NCBI GenBank assembly: GCA_964532225.1
Contig: CAZHHM010000005.1
Location: 15,460 to 79,459 of the forward strand
Reading direction: 5' to 3'
Length of the DNA stretch: 64,000 nt
DNA from: CAZHHM01 sp964532225
GTDB lineage: Bacteria; Margulisbacteria; WOR-1; JAKLHX01
The translations under genes and the position numbers were made by a program. How positions within the stretch are numbered: the first letter of the stretch is position 1; each line of letters starts with the position of its first letter. Below are positions 7,358-15,873 of this stretch, one piece after another. Below the pieces are notes generated by a model. The model saw nothing but the letters and a program-made list of their open reading frames with translations. It did not search any database and was not told where the DNA came from.

Positions 7358-9029
7358 AATCCACCAGCATTTCGTTGATCGCCTGCCCCGCAGGAACGAA
7401 CGGGAAAACGTTCTCTTCTCTTGCTACGATAAAATCTATGACCGTAGGCTTGTCCCTTGTCGCCATAGCCTTTTTCATGGCCTTTTCGACATCCTCGAAT
7501 TTTTCCACTCTTATCGCCTGAGCACCGTAGGCCTCGGCTATCTTGATGAAGTCCGGATTGTCGTCGAGATCTGTTGCAGAATACCTTTTACCGTGAAGTA
7601 TTTCCTGCCACTGCCTGACCATCCCGAGATATCGGTTGTTCAGAATGGCAATGATGACAGGCATTTTATTGTTCACGGCCGTGTTCAGCTCCTGAATGTT
7701 CATCTGTATGCTTCCGTCCCCGGCGATATCGATGACCACCTTGTCCGGGCAGGCTACCTGAGCGCCGATCGCAGCCGGGAACCCGTACCCCATCGTCCCA
7801 AGACCTCCGGAAGAAATGAAGGTCCTCGGTTTGCTGTACTTATAGTACTGTGCGGCCCACATTTGATGCTGACCGACCTCGGTTACTATTATCGCGTCCC
7901 CGTTGGTCACCCTGTATATCTCTTCGAGCACGGCCTGAGGTTTAAGCCCTTCGCCGGCTTTGTAGCACAGCGGATGCTTCTGCTTCCAGGCCATTATCTG
8001 CTCCATCCATGGAGAATTGATATCTTTAGGTTTAACATGCGCTTCAAGAGCGTTAAGGACGTTCTTCACATCCCCTACTATCGGCACATCCACGCTGACG
8101 TTCTTGCCGATCTCGGCAGGATCGATGTCGATATGTATGACCTTCGCATTGGGGGCAAAATGAGAGATCCTTCCGGTCACCCTGTCGTCGAACCTGGCCC
8201 CGACCGCTATAAGAAGGTCACATTCGGTAACTGCGTAATTCGCATAAACGGTCCCATGCATGCCAAGCATCCCCATTGACAGAGGATGTGTTTCGTCAAA
8301 AGCACCTTTGCCGAGAAGCGTTGTCGTTACGGGCGCGTTTATCTTGACCGCAAGCTTCCTCAGCTCTTCAGAAGCACCAGAACTGATCACTCCGCCTCCG
8401 ACATAGAGCATCGGTTTTGAAGACTTGTCGATAAGTTTTGCCGCGGCAGATATCTGCTTGGGATGCCCGTTGTATGTGGGTTTGTACGAAGGAAGACATA
8501 CCTTTTCAGGCCATGAGAAATCTATCTTTTTCATCTGGATATCTTTGGGGATATCGACAAGGACAGGGCCCTGTCTGCCCGTGCTAGCAACATGGAAAGC
8601 TTCTTTTATCGTGCATGCTATCTGGTTGGCGTCCTTTATCAGATAATTGTGCTTGGTTATTGGCATGGTTATGCCCGTAATGTCAACTTCCTGGAAGGAA
8701 TCCCTGCCAAGGAGCATGGTCGAGACCTGGCCGGTGATAGCGACCATAGGAACAGAGTCCATATGAGCGTTTGCTATGGCGGTTACCAGATTGGTCGCGC
8801 CGGGCCCTGATGTCGCGAAACAGACCCCTACTTTTCCCGAAGCCCTCGCGTATCCGTCGGCCATATGGCCTGCGCCCTGCTCATGTCTGACCAGTATGTG
8901 TTTCAGCCCTTTGAAGTTGTAAAGTGCGTCATAAAGAGGCAAAGACTGCCCTCCGGGAAGCCCGAAAACGACTTCTACGCCCTCCTTTTTGAGCGACTCG
9001 AGTATAGCTTGTGCGCCGGTTATTTCCAT
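7356..9029 (-). CDS. ilvB: Acetolactate synthase large (catalytic) subunit
   Basis: Thiamine-diphosphate enzyme that condenses pyruvate (or pyruvate with 2-oxobutyrate), first step of the branched-chain pathway. 557 residues. N-terminal FGLPGGQSLPLYDAL and RHEQGAGHMADGYARASG (catalytic Glu region EVVFGLPGG..), central FAD-binding domain (ARFDDRVTGR), and the ThDP motif GDGSIQMNIQELNTAVN NKMPVIIAILNN. Start ATG 9029 has AGGA 10 nt upstream and a good promoter just beyond. First gene of ilvB-ilvN-ilvC-dxr. Confidence 0.97.
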   Translation of the reverse strand: MEITGAQAILESLKKEGVEVVFGLPGGQSLPLYDALYNFKGLKHILVRHEQGAGHMADGYARASGKVGVCFATSGPGATNLVTAIANAHMDSVPMVAITGQVSTMLLGRDSFQEVDITGITMPITKHNYLIKDANQIACTIKEAFHVASTGRQGPVLVDIPKDIQMKKIDFSWPEKVCLPSYKPTYNGHPKQISAAAKLIDKSSKPMLYVGGGVISSGASEELRKLAVKINAPVTTTLLGKGAFDETHPLSMGMLGMHGTVYANYAVTECDLLIAVGARFDDRVTGRISHFAPNAKVIHIDIDPAEIGKNVSVDVPIVGDVKNVLNALEAHVKPKDINSPWMEQIMAWKQKHPLCYKAGEGLKPQAVLEEIYRVTNGDAIIVTEVGQHQMWAAQYYKYSKPRTFISSGGLGTMGYGFPAAIGAQVACPDKVVIDIAGDGSIQMNIQELNTAVNNKMPVIIAILNNRYLGMVRQWQEILHGKRYSATDLDDNPDFIKIAEAYGAQAIRVEKFEDVEKAMKKAMATRDKPTVIDFIVAREENVFPFVPAGQAINEMLVD

Positions 9030-9052
9030 TGTCGGTTTGTCCTGATTTTGTT

Positions 9053-9081
9053 ATTTTAGCAAATTCTGAGCTCTGGCGCAA
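9053..9081 (-). promoter_or_regulatory. Sigma-70-type promoter of the ilvB operon
   Basis: Minus strand TTGCGC (9076-9081), 17-nt spacer, TAAAAT (9053-9058). The predicted start leaves a leader of about 15-18 nt, too short for an attenuator or T-box, so any regulation should act at the promoter or through IlvN. Confidence 0.7.
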
Positions 9082-9130
9082 TGCAAGTTGTTTATCACTT
9101 ATTTCGATAAATATGCAGGAAATCATTAAT

Positions 9131-11680
9131 ATGAGGGGTCTTTTAGGACAGCTCGACACAATAAAGTCTGCTTCAATAATTTCGGAAAAGAACCCAATTC
9201 TTGACCAACTGATGGAATTGGCCAAAAATGCCGTAAAGATGTTCAAGGCTTCAAGGCCCTTGTCAGGCCCGGACGGGCAAGAACCTCTCACCCTAAAGGT
9301 CTCGTACGGGATAAAGAACGACCAAACAGGCAATATCCGGAACACGGTACATCAGATCGCGAACAATATGCCCCCATCCGTGGATATTATGGCGGCTTCC
9401 CAAGCGTTCAAATTCCTTGGGATAGACTGCAATGACACGACAGGGCTTTTCTCAGGCTATGATATCAGCGCCGCAAAGAACGGAAAGACCGCAGAAGAGA
9501 CAGGAGCCCTGGCACTGCCCGACAGGGACGCCCAATTCTCCAGGTTCGGAAAAAATGCCGCAGAGATGTCCGCGTTATTTAACAACGCGATAGCCGGCAC
9601 AGTTAGCGGGAACCCTTATTATTTCGGAAGAGCGGCTAATGCACTTGGACAGATCACGGGGTTCGCATCTCTGACCCATGCGGCCAACGATCTGGCTGAA
9701 AGCCTCGCGGGAAGCAACGGGATCTTGAACGTATCCGCGGAAACCCAGCTGGGAACTTCAACAGCTCTATCGCTTAATCTCAACTTCAATCCTATGGGGA
9801 GCATCAACGACGGGGCGCTGCCCTTCTCCTGGAAGAACACCTTCACCGGCTCTCTAGGTATCGGGGGCGGCACAAATTTTGCAAAATTCGGCAGCGGGTC
9901 CTCTACCTTCTCGGTGGACGGCGACTATTCGGCAAGGATAGGTCTGGGATATATCGGGAGTAACGGAGGGCTCAACATAGGGAACTTCTACAACAATTCT
10001 ATCTTTATCCCTGTCAAAGAGTCCTTTTTCCCTCTGGCCAACCTCAATGCTTCTGTGACAGCTTCCTATGTTAAAGACTCGTTCAGTGTCAGCGCGGGAA
10101 TAAAAGCAGGCCCTCCCATTGCCGTTTATACAGCTGCGATGTCGAACGTAAAGGGGCAGTCGGGCTTTTCTGAAGGGTTCGATCCGAACAACAGTTTCCT
10201 TCCTGATCTGACCGGCAACATATCCGCAGGTTTTCAGAATGATGCACTCACGACTTTACTGAACATTAAAGGCAACCTTGGCGCGGGGACGGTCGACAGG
10301 CTTGAGCTGCTGTTCAAAATGGGCCCCCATTCCGTGATCAACACTTTCGGCCTGCCGGTGGAGTTTTCCGGATCATTCGGTCTTGAAGGCGGATTGGGAG
10401 GCATCAATTTCTCAAGTTACCTCAATCATATGTTCGGAAAGGTAGGGTTCTCGATGAATCTGGGGGACCTTTTCGGCTCATCAAGAAATCCTGCGGCCAG
10501 CATCTCCGCAATGACCGCCTCCTCTTCTGCTTCGTTAACGACAGCAGTGAACGCGTCTTTCTCCCACTCATTTGTATTGAAAGATCCGGTAACGGAAGCT
10601 GTCGAACTCACAGCACCTAAGTTAACTGAGCTGCCGCGGCCTGAATCACCGAACATCTCAAGCCAGATCATCACTTTACCGGAAGTGGAGGTGTTCCCTG
10701 AAACAGCACCTAAAGAGATATTGATAAAGAACGGGGACACTCTTTGGGATATTGCCTCCTCAGAGCTGGGTAAAGGCGCACGTTGGAGAGAGCTTGAGGT
10801 CTATGACAGCAATGGCAGCAAGATCGAACTTATTGACCCACGAAAGCTCAGACCCGGGATGAGGGTCAGGGTGCAAGGGAAAGTAAGCGAGGGAAATACT
10901 GCACTTGCAGCATCAGAAAGACCTCCAGTGCAAGAACAGTCAACGAACAGCCCTCTGCTGTCAAGGGAAATGCTGCTCAAGGCCTATACCGAGATTAGAT
11001 CGGAGACGGGAGCGACAATATCTTTGCAGGCTTTTGAAAAAGCCTACACCGCCTACGCAGAAATGGTCTCCTCCGGAAAAGTAAGGCCCGGAAAGCTGTT
11101 GGTCTGCGATTTTACAATGCATAACAGCGAGAACCGTTTCTATGTTCTTGAGGTAGACCCGTCTGGAGGCATCACCATCAAAGACGCTATCAAGGTCGCG
11201 CACGGGTCAGGAACTGATAAGAACAACGATGGCTGGGCGGATATTTTTTCGAACGTACAGGACACCCATGCAAGCAGTATGGGATCTTTCAGGATATCAG
11301 AAAGGACTTTCAGGCCCAACAGTCTGGGTTTTGTGTATTTTCTGGACGGCCTGGACAGCACTAACTATCTTGCCCGGCGAAGGAACATCTACATACATTC
11401 AACTAAAGACTTAAAAAAGCAGTATGTCCCGGAGAAGAACGTTCCAAATGTTCGAACCGGCAACAGCTGGGGCTGCTTTACTCTGAACACCAATGATTCG
11501 GACAGGCTTGGATTCGGTCTTGGAGCATCAAAGACCGCAGACAACGATATCTCCGGATACCTCCTTTTCGCTTTCTTTGACCCCGAAGAAAGGAAAGTAA
11601 GCATGGAGAACTTCGCGGCGTTCGGGACATCAAGGCCCACTGGGACCTTCAGTTTTGAAAACGGCATCGAAGACCTTTGA
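9131..11680 (+). CDS. LysM plus L,D-transpeptidase-like (YkuD_2) protein without signal peptide
   Basis: 849 residues from the ATG at 9131, which has AGGAA 9 nt upstream; an ATG at 9113 has no Shine-Dalgarno. Residues about 160-480 are rich in Gly/Asn/Ser with alternating hydrophobics (FGLEGGLGGINFSSYLN), unrecognised. A LysM domain lies near 528-584 (IKNGDTLWDIASSELG, PRKLRPGMRVRV). The C-terminal part (about 610-835) matches the murein L,D-transpeptidase catalytic family PF13645: AHGSGTD, FSNVQDTHASSMGSFRISE, LDGLDS, YIHS (His about 753) and the Cys motif NSWGCF (about 778). Such enzymes act on peptidoglycan outside the cytoplasm, yet no Sec/Tat signal or membrane segment is present. Divergent from ilvB; the next gene is another small LysM protein. 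Confidence 0.8.
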   Translation: MRGLLGQLDTIKSASIISEKNPILDQLMELAKNAVKMFKASRPLSGPDGQEPLTLKVSYGIKNDQTGNIRNTVHQIANNMPPSVDIMAASQAFKFLGIDCNDTTGLFSGYDISAAKNGKTAEETGALALPDRDAQFSRFGKNAAEMSALFNNAIAGTVSGNPYYFGRAANALGQITGFASLTHAANDLAESLAGSNGILNVSAETQLGTSTALSLNLNFNPMGSINDGALPFSWKNTFTGSLGIGGGTNFAKFGSGSSTFSVDGDYSARIGLGYIGSNGGLNIGNFYNNSIFIPVKESFFPLANLNASVTASYVKDSFSVSAGIKAGPPIAVYTAAMSNVKGQSGFSEGFDPNNSFLPDLTGNISAGFQNDALTTLLNIKGNLGAGTVDRLELLFKMGPHSVINTFGLPVEFSGSFGLEGGLGGINFSSYLNHMFGKVGFSMNLGDLFGSSRNPAASISAMTASSSASLTTAVNASFSHSFVLKDPVTEAVELTAPKLTELPRPESPNISSQIITLPEVEVFPETAPKEILIKNGDTLWDIASSELGKGARWRELEVYDSNGSKIELIDPRKLRPGMRVRVQGKVSEGNTALAASERPPVQEQSTNSPLLSREMLLKAYTEIRSETGATISLQAFEKAYTAYAEMVSSGKVRPGKLLVCDFTMHNSENRFYVLEVDPSGGITIKDAIKVAHGSGTDKNNDGWADIFSNVQDTHASSMGSFRISERTFRPNSLGFVYFLDGLDSTNYLARRRNIYIHSTKDLKKQYVPEKNVPNVRTGNSWGCFTLNTNDSDRLGFGLGASKTADNDISGYLLFAFFDPEERKVSMENFAAFGTSRPTGTFSFENGIEDL

Positions 11681-11737
11681 TAGATGCAAGTTTTACGGCA
11701 TCTCTACCGAATGATATACGAAACGGAGAAAAATAAT

Positions 11738-11971
11738 ATGAGCCCTAAAACAAGGATGGCACTAAGACTGGCGGACACGGCGGTAAATTCCTACGTTTCA
11801 AGAAAAGGCGACAACCTTGTCAGCATTGCAAAACGTATGCTTCCCGACGGGGCCGGCACGCGTGAACTCCTTTATCTGGCACAGAGACTTTACTACCTCA
11901 ATGAAAAACAGATCGGACCTGATCCTGTCAATATACGTCCGGGGACCAAACTAAAGGCGTCCTCCAGATAA
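11738..11971 (+). CDS. Small LysM-domain protein
   Basis: 77 residues from the ATG at 11738 (GGAG 9 nt upstream); a start at 11684 would add 18 residues. Almost the whole protein is one LysM-like domain: YVSRKGDNLVSIAKRMLPDG, LAQRLYYLNEKQIG, VNIRPGTKLK. LysM modules bind N-acetylglucosamine polymers, but no export signal is present. 57 nt downstream of the large LysM/L,D-transpeptidase gene, likely co-transcribed and possibly a partner. Confidence 0.7.
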   Translation: MSPKTRMALRLADTAVNSYVSRKGDNLVSIAKRMLPDGAGTRELLYLAQRLYYLNEKQIGPDPVNIRPGTKLKASSR

Positions 11972-11977
11972 AAAAGC

Positions 11978-11983
11978 TATAAT
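11978..11983 (+). promoter_or_regulatory. -10 box 6 nt before lipA
   Basis: Perfect TATAAT, then GTCTTC, then the lipA ATG at 11990. No Shine-Dalgarno and no clear -35; predicted leaderless transcript. Confidence 0.5.
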
Positions 11984-11989
11984 GTCTTC

Positions 11990-12835
11990 ATGTCCCTTCC
12001 AGAATGGCTGATCAAGCGCACTCCAAAATCCGAGAACATACGCAAGATGCGTGAATTGATAGCTGATGAAGCTATCCATACCGTCTGCGAAAGCGCAAAA
12101 TGCCCGAACATCGGCGAATGTTATTCTTCGCGCACGGCGACATTCATGATACTCGGAGATATCTGCACAAGGAACTGCTCTTTCTGCGCTGTAGGCAGCG
12201 GGGCTCCTTCAGCCCCCGATGAAAGTGAACCGGCAAGAGTTGCCAAAGCTGCGCAAAAACTTGGAGCGGCGTACGTCGTGATCACCTCTGTGACAAGGGA
12301 TGACCTGCCTGACGGCGGGGCCGGACATTTCGCCGCAACAGTGCATGCCGTCAGAAAAGAACTCCCCGGGGTAAGGATAGAACTATTGATCCCTGACCTC
12401 GCCGGGGACGAGTCCTCGATCAAAAAGATCGCAGATGCGGGCCCCGATGTCATAAACCACAACCTTGAGACCGTACCGAGGCTCTACCCCTCGGTCAGGC
12501 CGCAGGCCGTATACGAGAGGTCATTATCCGTTCTCGGATCGGTAAAAAGGCTGTCCCCCTCGCTTTACACTAAGAGCGGTATCATGGTAGGATTAGGGGA
12601 AACGAGGGACGAAGTGGTCTGTCTGATGGATGACCTAAGAGCAAATGGTTGCGACATCCTCACAATAGGCCAGTACCTTCGGCCTTCAAGCTCTCAGGTC
12701 CCTGAGACAGAATACATCGATCCGGACATTTTCAGGGAATACGAGCAGCTTGGTACGGAAAAAGGTTTTAAAAAAGTTTTCTCAGGCCCGTTCGTCAGAA
12801 GTTCTTATAAAGCTGGAGAAATAATACATGTTTGA
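11990..12835 (+). CDS. lipA: Lipoyl synthase
   Basis: Radical-SAM enzyme inserting two sulfurs into octanoyl groups on lipoyl domains. 281 residues, normal. Auxiliary cluster motif CESAKCPNIGEC (about 37-48), radical-SAM motif CTRNCSFC (about 63-70), and C-terminal RSSY. The end overlaps the next gene by 8 nt. No lipB or lipoyl-dependent complex is in the window. The start follows a -10 box by 6 nt. Confidence 0.96.
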   Translation: MSLPEWLIKRTPKSENIRKMRELIADEAIHTVCESAKCPNIGECYSSRTATFMILGDICTRNCSFCAVGSGAPSAPDESEPARVAKAAQKLGAAYVVITSVTRDDLPDGGAGHFAATVHAVRKELPGVRIELLIPDLAGDESSIKKIADAGPDVINHNLETVPRLYPSVRPQAVYERSLSVLGSVKRLSPSLYTKSGIMVGLGETRDEVVCLMDDLRANGCDILTIGQYLRPSSSQVPETEYIDPDIFREYEQLGTEKGFKKVFSGPFVRSSYKAGEIIHV

Positions 12836-14006
12836 AGAAGCTTCAAGATTAAAGGACCTGCCGACGTACGTCTTTGACACCATGGACAAGATCAAGGCCG
12901 ATGAAAGGGCCAAGGGCAAAGACCTCATTGACCTCTCCATGGGCTCCCCCGACCTTCCGACGCCGAAACCCATAGTCGACGCGATGAAAGAAGCCATAGA
13001 AGAAACTGCCAATCACAGGTACCCGAGCTTTGACGGTCTCCCTGAGTTCAGGCAGACAGTTGAAAAATGGTGCCATGACCAGTACAACATACACATCGAC
13101 CACAGCAGAGAGGTCCTTCCTCTTATCGGTTCGAAAGAAGGGCTGGTACATCTTGCCTTCGCATTTGTTGACCCGGGAGATACGATCCTTGTGCCTCTTC
13201 CGGCCTACCCTGCCCATTTCAGGGGAACGCTTCTCGCGGGAGGCAATCCCGTAGTCATGCCGACCAGCGAAAAGACGGGATATCTTCCTGACTTCTCGAC
13301 CATAGACCCTGCCATCGCCGAAAAGGCAAAAATGATGTTCCTAAGCTATCCGACCAATCCTACCGGCGCTGTCGCCAACAGGGAGTTCTTCGAAAAGGCA
13401 GTGCATTTCTGCAAAAAGTACAAGATAATGCTCGTTCATGACTTTGCGTATGCGGAACTTTACTTCGACGGCGAAAAGCCGATGAGCATACTTGAGGTCC
13501 CAGGCGCAAAGGACATCTGCATCGAGTTCCACACCCTGTCAAAGACATTCAGCATGGCCGGGTGGAGGATAGGTTTTGTCGTCGGCAACCATGAGATCAT
13601 CCAAAGCCTGCGCAAGATCAAGACAAACCTTGATTACGGACTTTTTACCGCAACGCAAAGAGCGGGGATCGCGGCAATGTCCCTTCGTAACGGCTACCTC
13701 GAGGACATGAGAAAGACGTATCAGAAAAGAAGGGATATCCTCGTTGAAGGCCTCCGTTCCCTGGGATGGACCATCGAAAAGCCGAAAGCTTCGATGTATA
13801 TCTGGCTCGAGGTCCCGCACGGATACAATTCCACGACATTCACCATGGAGCTCATCAAAAAAGCCGGGATTGTGGTCTCTCCGGGGACCGGTTTCGGCGA
13901 CCTTGGCGAAGGATATGTTAGAATAGCATTGATCGATACCGAACCCAGGCTCAATGAAGCCATAGAAAGAATGAAAAAGGCAGGGATCAGGTATAATCTC
14001 TCTTAA
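12828..14006 (+). CDS. Class I/II PLP aminotransferase (LL-DAP aminotransferase / AlaC-like)
   Basis: 392 residues. Fold-type I aminotransferase: SMGSPDLPTPKPIVDAM, NHRYPSFDGLPEFR, LSYPTNPTGA, VHDFAYAEL and the PLP-lysine motif TLSKTFSMAGWRIGF. The N-terminal sequence resembles the group containing LL-diaminopimelate aminotransferase type 2 and AlaC-like alanine transaminases; the substrate cannot be told from sequence alone. Overlaps lipA by 8 nt and is followed by pdxA, whose conserved N-terminus begins within 40 nt. Confidence 0.85.
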   Translation: MFEEASRLKDLPTYVFDTMDKIKADERAKGKDLIDLSMGSPDLPTPKPIVDAMKEAIEETANHRYPSFDGLPEFRQTVEKWCHDQYNIHIDHSREVLPLIGSKEGLVHLAFAFVDPGDTILVPLPAYPAHFRGTLLAGGNPVVMPTSEKTGYLPDFSTIDPAIAEKAKMMFLSYPTNPTGAVANREFFEKAVHFCKKYKIMLVHDFAYAELYFDGEKPMSILEVPGAKDICIEFHTLSKTFSMAGWRIGFVVGNHEIIQSLRKIKTNLDYGLFTATQRAGIAAMSLRNGYLEDMRKTYQKRRDILVEGLRSLGWTIEKPKASMYIWLEVPHGYNSTTFTMELIKKAGIVVSPGTGFGDLGEGYVRIALIDTEPRLNEAIERMKKAGIRYNLS

Positions 14007-14031
14007 GGAAGAAAAGGACAAGAGGCCTCTA

Positions 14032-15012
14032 ATTGCCGTCACAATGGGCGACCCGGCAGGGATCGGCCCTGAGATAATCGTAAAAGCACTGTCACTCACC
14101 GAAGTCAACCGCATCTGCAGGCCTGTTGCCATTGGTGATTCTTCGGTACTCAAGAACGCGATGAAAGTAGCAAAGTCCTCCCCCCTTATAATCAACGAGG
14201 TCAAGAAAGTCGATGCCGGCAATTATGCCCCCGGAGTCCTGAACGTAATGAACCTTGACAATGTCCAGGCATCCAAGCTCAAGGTCGGCAAGATCAGCAC
14301 AGAAGCCGGAAGGGCCTCGATCGAATATGTGGAAAAAGCGATAGATCTGGCCATGGACGAAAAAGTGGACGGCATAGTCACCGGACCGATAAACAAAGAA
14401 GCCATACAAAAGGCAGGGTTCAGGTTCTCGGGTCATACCGAACTTCTGGTCAAGAGAACTAAAGCAGCGAACCATGCAATGATGTTCCTTTCGGATTCGA
14501 TCAGGGTAGTGCTTGTAACGGAACATCTGCCTCTAAGCCAGGTGTCCAAGGAACTGGACAAGAAGCGCATCGTCAATGTGATCAAGCTTGCCGATAAGGA
14601 GCTGACAAAACTGCTGGATAAGACCCCGAAAATTGGTGTCGCAGGGCTTAATCCTCATGCCGGGGAGAACGGGATATTCGGACCGGAAGAGGAAAAGATA
14701 ATCAGGCCTGCCGTTGAAGAGGCCAAAAAGGCCGGGATAAATGTCAAAGGGCCGATATCCGCCGACGCTATCTTCTATCTGGCCAATGTCGGCATGTTCG
14801 ACTGCGTAGTGGCCATGTACCATGACCAGGGACTTATCCCTCTCAAGCTGCTGTCGTTCAACAGGTCGGTCAACATAACTATCGGCCTCCCGATCATAAG
14901 GACCTCTGTTGACCACGGCACAGGCTTTGATATCGCCGGCAAAGGCTGGGCCAATCCCGGAAGCCTGATACAGGCGATCAAGGCAGCGACCCTTATGGCG
15001 ACAAAAAAGTAG
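14032..15012 (+). CDS. pdxA: 4-hydroxythreonine-4-phosphate dehydrogenase, start uncertain
   Basis: NAD-dependent enzyme of DXP-dependent pyridoxal phosphate synthesis. Motifs: TMGDPAGIGPEI at the N-terminus, zinc ligands in SGHTELL, NPHAGENG and YHDQGLIPLK. The first ATG in frame (14044) would cut into the conserved first strand: the codons before it read RPLIAVT, as in other PdxA proteins. No ATG, GTG or TTG occurs in frame back to the stop at 13972. I placed the start at ATT 14032, which has AGAGG 6 nt upstream; ATA 13993 or the ATG 14044 are alternatives. Ends one base into the rsmA GTG. Confidence 0.85.
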   Translation: MAVTMGDPAGIGPEIIVKALSLTEVNRICRPVAIGDSSVLKNAMKVAKSSPLIINEVKKVDAGNYAPGVLNVMNLDNVQASKLKVGKISTEAGRASIEYVEKAIDLAMDEKVDGIVTGPINKEAIQKAGFRFSGHTELLVKRTKAANHAMMFLSDSIRVVLVTEHLPLSQVSKELDKKRIVNVIKLADKELTKLLDKTPKIGVAGLNPHAGENGIFGPEEEKIIRPAVEEAKKAGINVKGPISADAIFYLANVGMFDCVVAMYHDQGLIPLKLLSFNRSVNITIGLPIIRTSVDHGTGFDIAGKGWANPGSLIQAIKAATLMATKK

Positions 15013-15860
15013 TGAACGGCCCTTCTCTTTCCGAGGCCACCAAAGACCTTCTAAAAAAGCACTCGTTCATTCCGCAAAAACGTTTCGGCCAGAATTTCCT
15101 GATAGACAAAGCCGCTCTCGACCGGGTAGTAAAGGCAGTGTCAATTTCAAAAGAAGACATCGTGCTGGAGATAGGTACGGGGACCGGGCTGCTTACAAAA
15201 GAGCTGGCCGCATTCGCAGGCAAAGTGGTCTCCTACGAGATAGACACCAGAATATTCCCTATTGGAGAGGAGTATCTTAAAGGAACACCCAATATCGAGC
15301 TCAGGAACGAGGATTTCCTTAAAGAGCAAAAGCTTCTGCCCTGCACCTTTACAAAGTGCGTTGCCAACATCCCCTACTACATCTCTACCCCGATAATAGA
15401 AAAGCTTGTCGAGCTCAAGGTCCCTCTTATCGTTATCACTGTTCAGAGAGAGTTCGCCGAAAGGATGGCAGCTTTGCCGGGCAGCAAGGATCACGGGAGT
15501 TTTTCTGTGTTCGTTAATTATCATTTCACGTCAAGGATAGATTCCCTGATCCCTAAGAGCTCATTTCTTCCCCAGCCCGACGTCGGTTCAGCTGTTGTTG
15601 TGCTTGAAAGAAGGGCCGCACCGGCAGTCAGAGTAAAAAACGAGACGACTTTCTTTAAAACGGTAAGGGCATCGTTCGGACAGAGAAGAAAAATGCTGAG
15701 GAACGCTCTTCAGACTGTTTTTAGCAGTGAAGAGGTCGATGCCGCGCTGTCTGCCGGCCGCATCGACGGCAAAAGGCGCGGAGAAACGTTATCGATGGAA
15801 GAGTTCGCTTTATTGTCCGACGCGTTGCCACAGATTGAAAATACCCCGGTAAATTGGTAA
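15012..15860 (+). CDS. rsmA: 16S rRNA dimethyladenosine transferase
   Basis: SAM-dependent methylase (KsgA) dimethylating the two adenines near the 3' end of 16S rRNA. 282 residues. PQKRFGQNFLIDKAAL, SAM motif LEIGTGTGLLTKELA, catalytic NIPYYIST, and C-terminal FGQRRKMLRNAL. GTG start overlapping the pdxA stop by one base (TAGTG), so translation is probably coupled. The pdxA-rsmA neighbourhood is common in bacteria. Confidence 0.96.
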   Translation: MNGPSLSEATKDLLKKHSFIPQKRFGQNFLIDKAALDRVVKAVSISKEDIVLEIGTGTGLLTKELAAFAGKVVSYEIDTRIFPIGEEYLKGTPNIELRNEDFLKEQKLLPCTFTKCVANIPYYISTPIIEKLVELKVPLIVITVQREFAERMAALPGSKDHGSFSVFVNYHFTSRIDSLIPKSSFLPQPDVGSAVVVLERRAAPAVRVKNETTFFKTVRASFGQRRKMLRNALQTVFSSEEVDAALSAGRIDGKRRGETLSMEEFALLSDALPQIENTPVNW

Positions 15861-15873
15861 TCTGATAATTAGC

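Noticed and set aside
7263..8279. 338-codon plus-strand open frame opposite ilvB
   Set aside because: It mirrors the conserved ilvB codons; the translation is Arg/His/Tyr-rich with no domain, and ilvB is certain.
9030..9130. Riboswitch, T-box or leader-peptide attenuator before ilvB
   Set aside because: The promoter lies about 24 nt from the start codon, leaving no room for such a structure.
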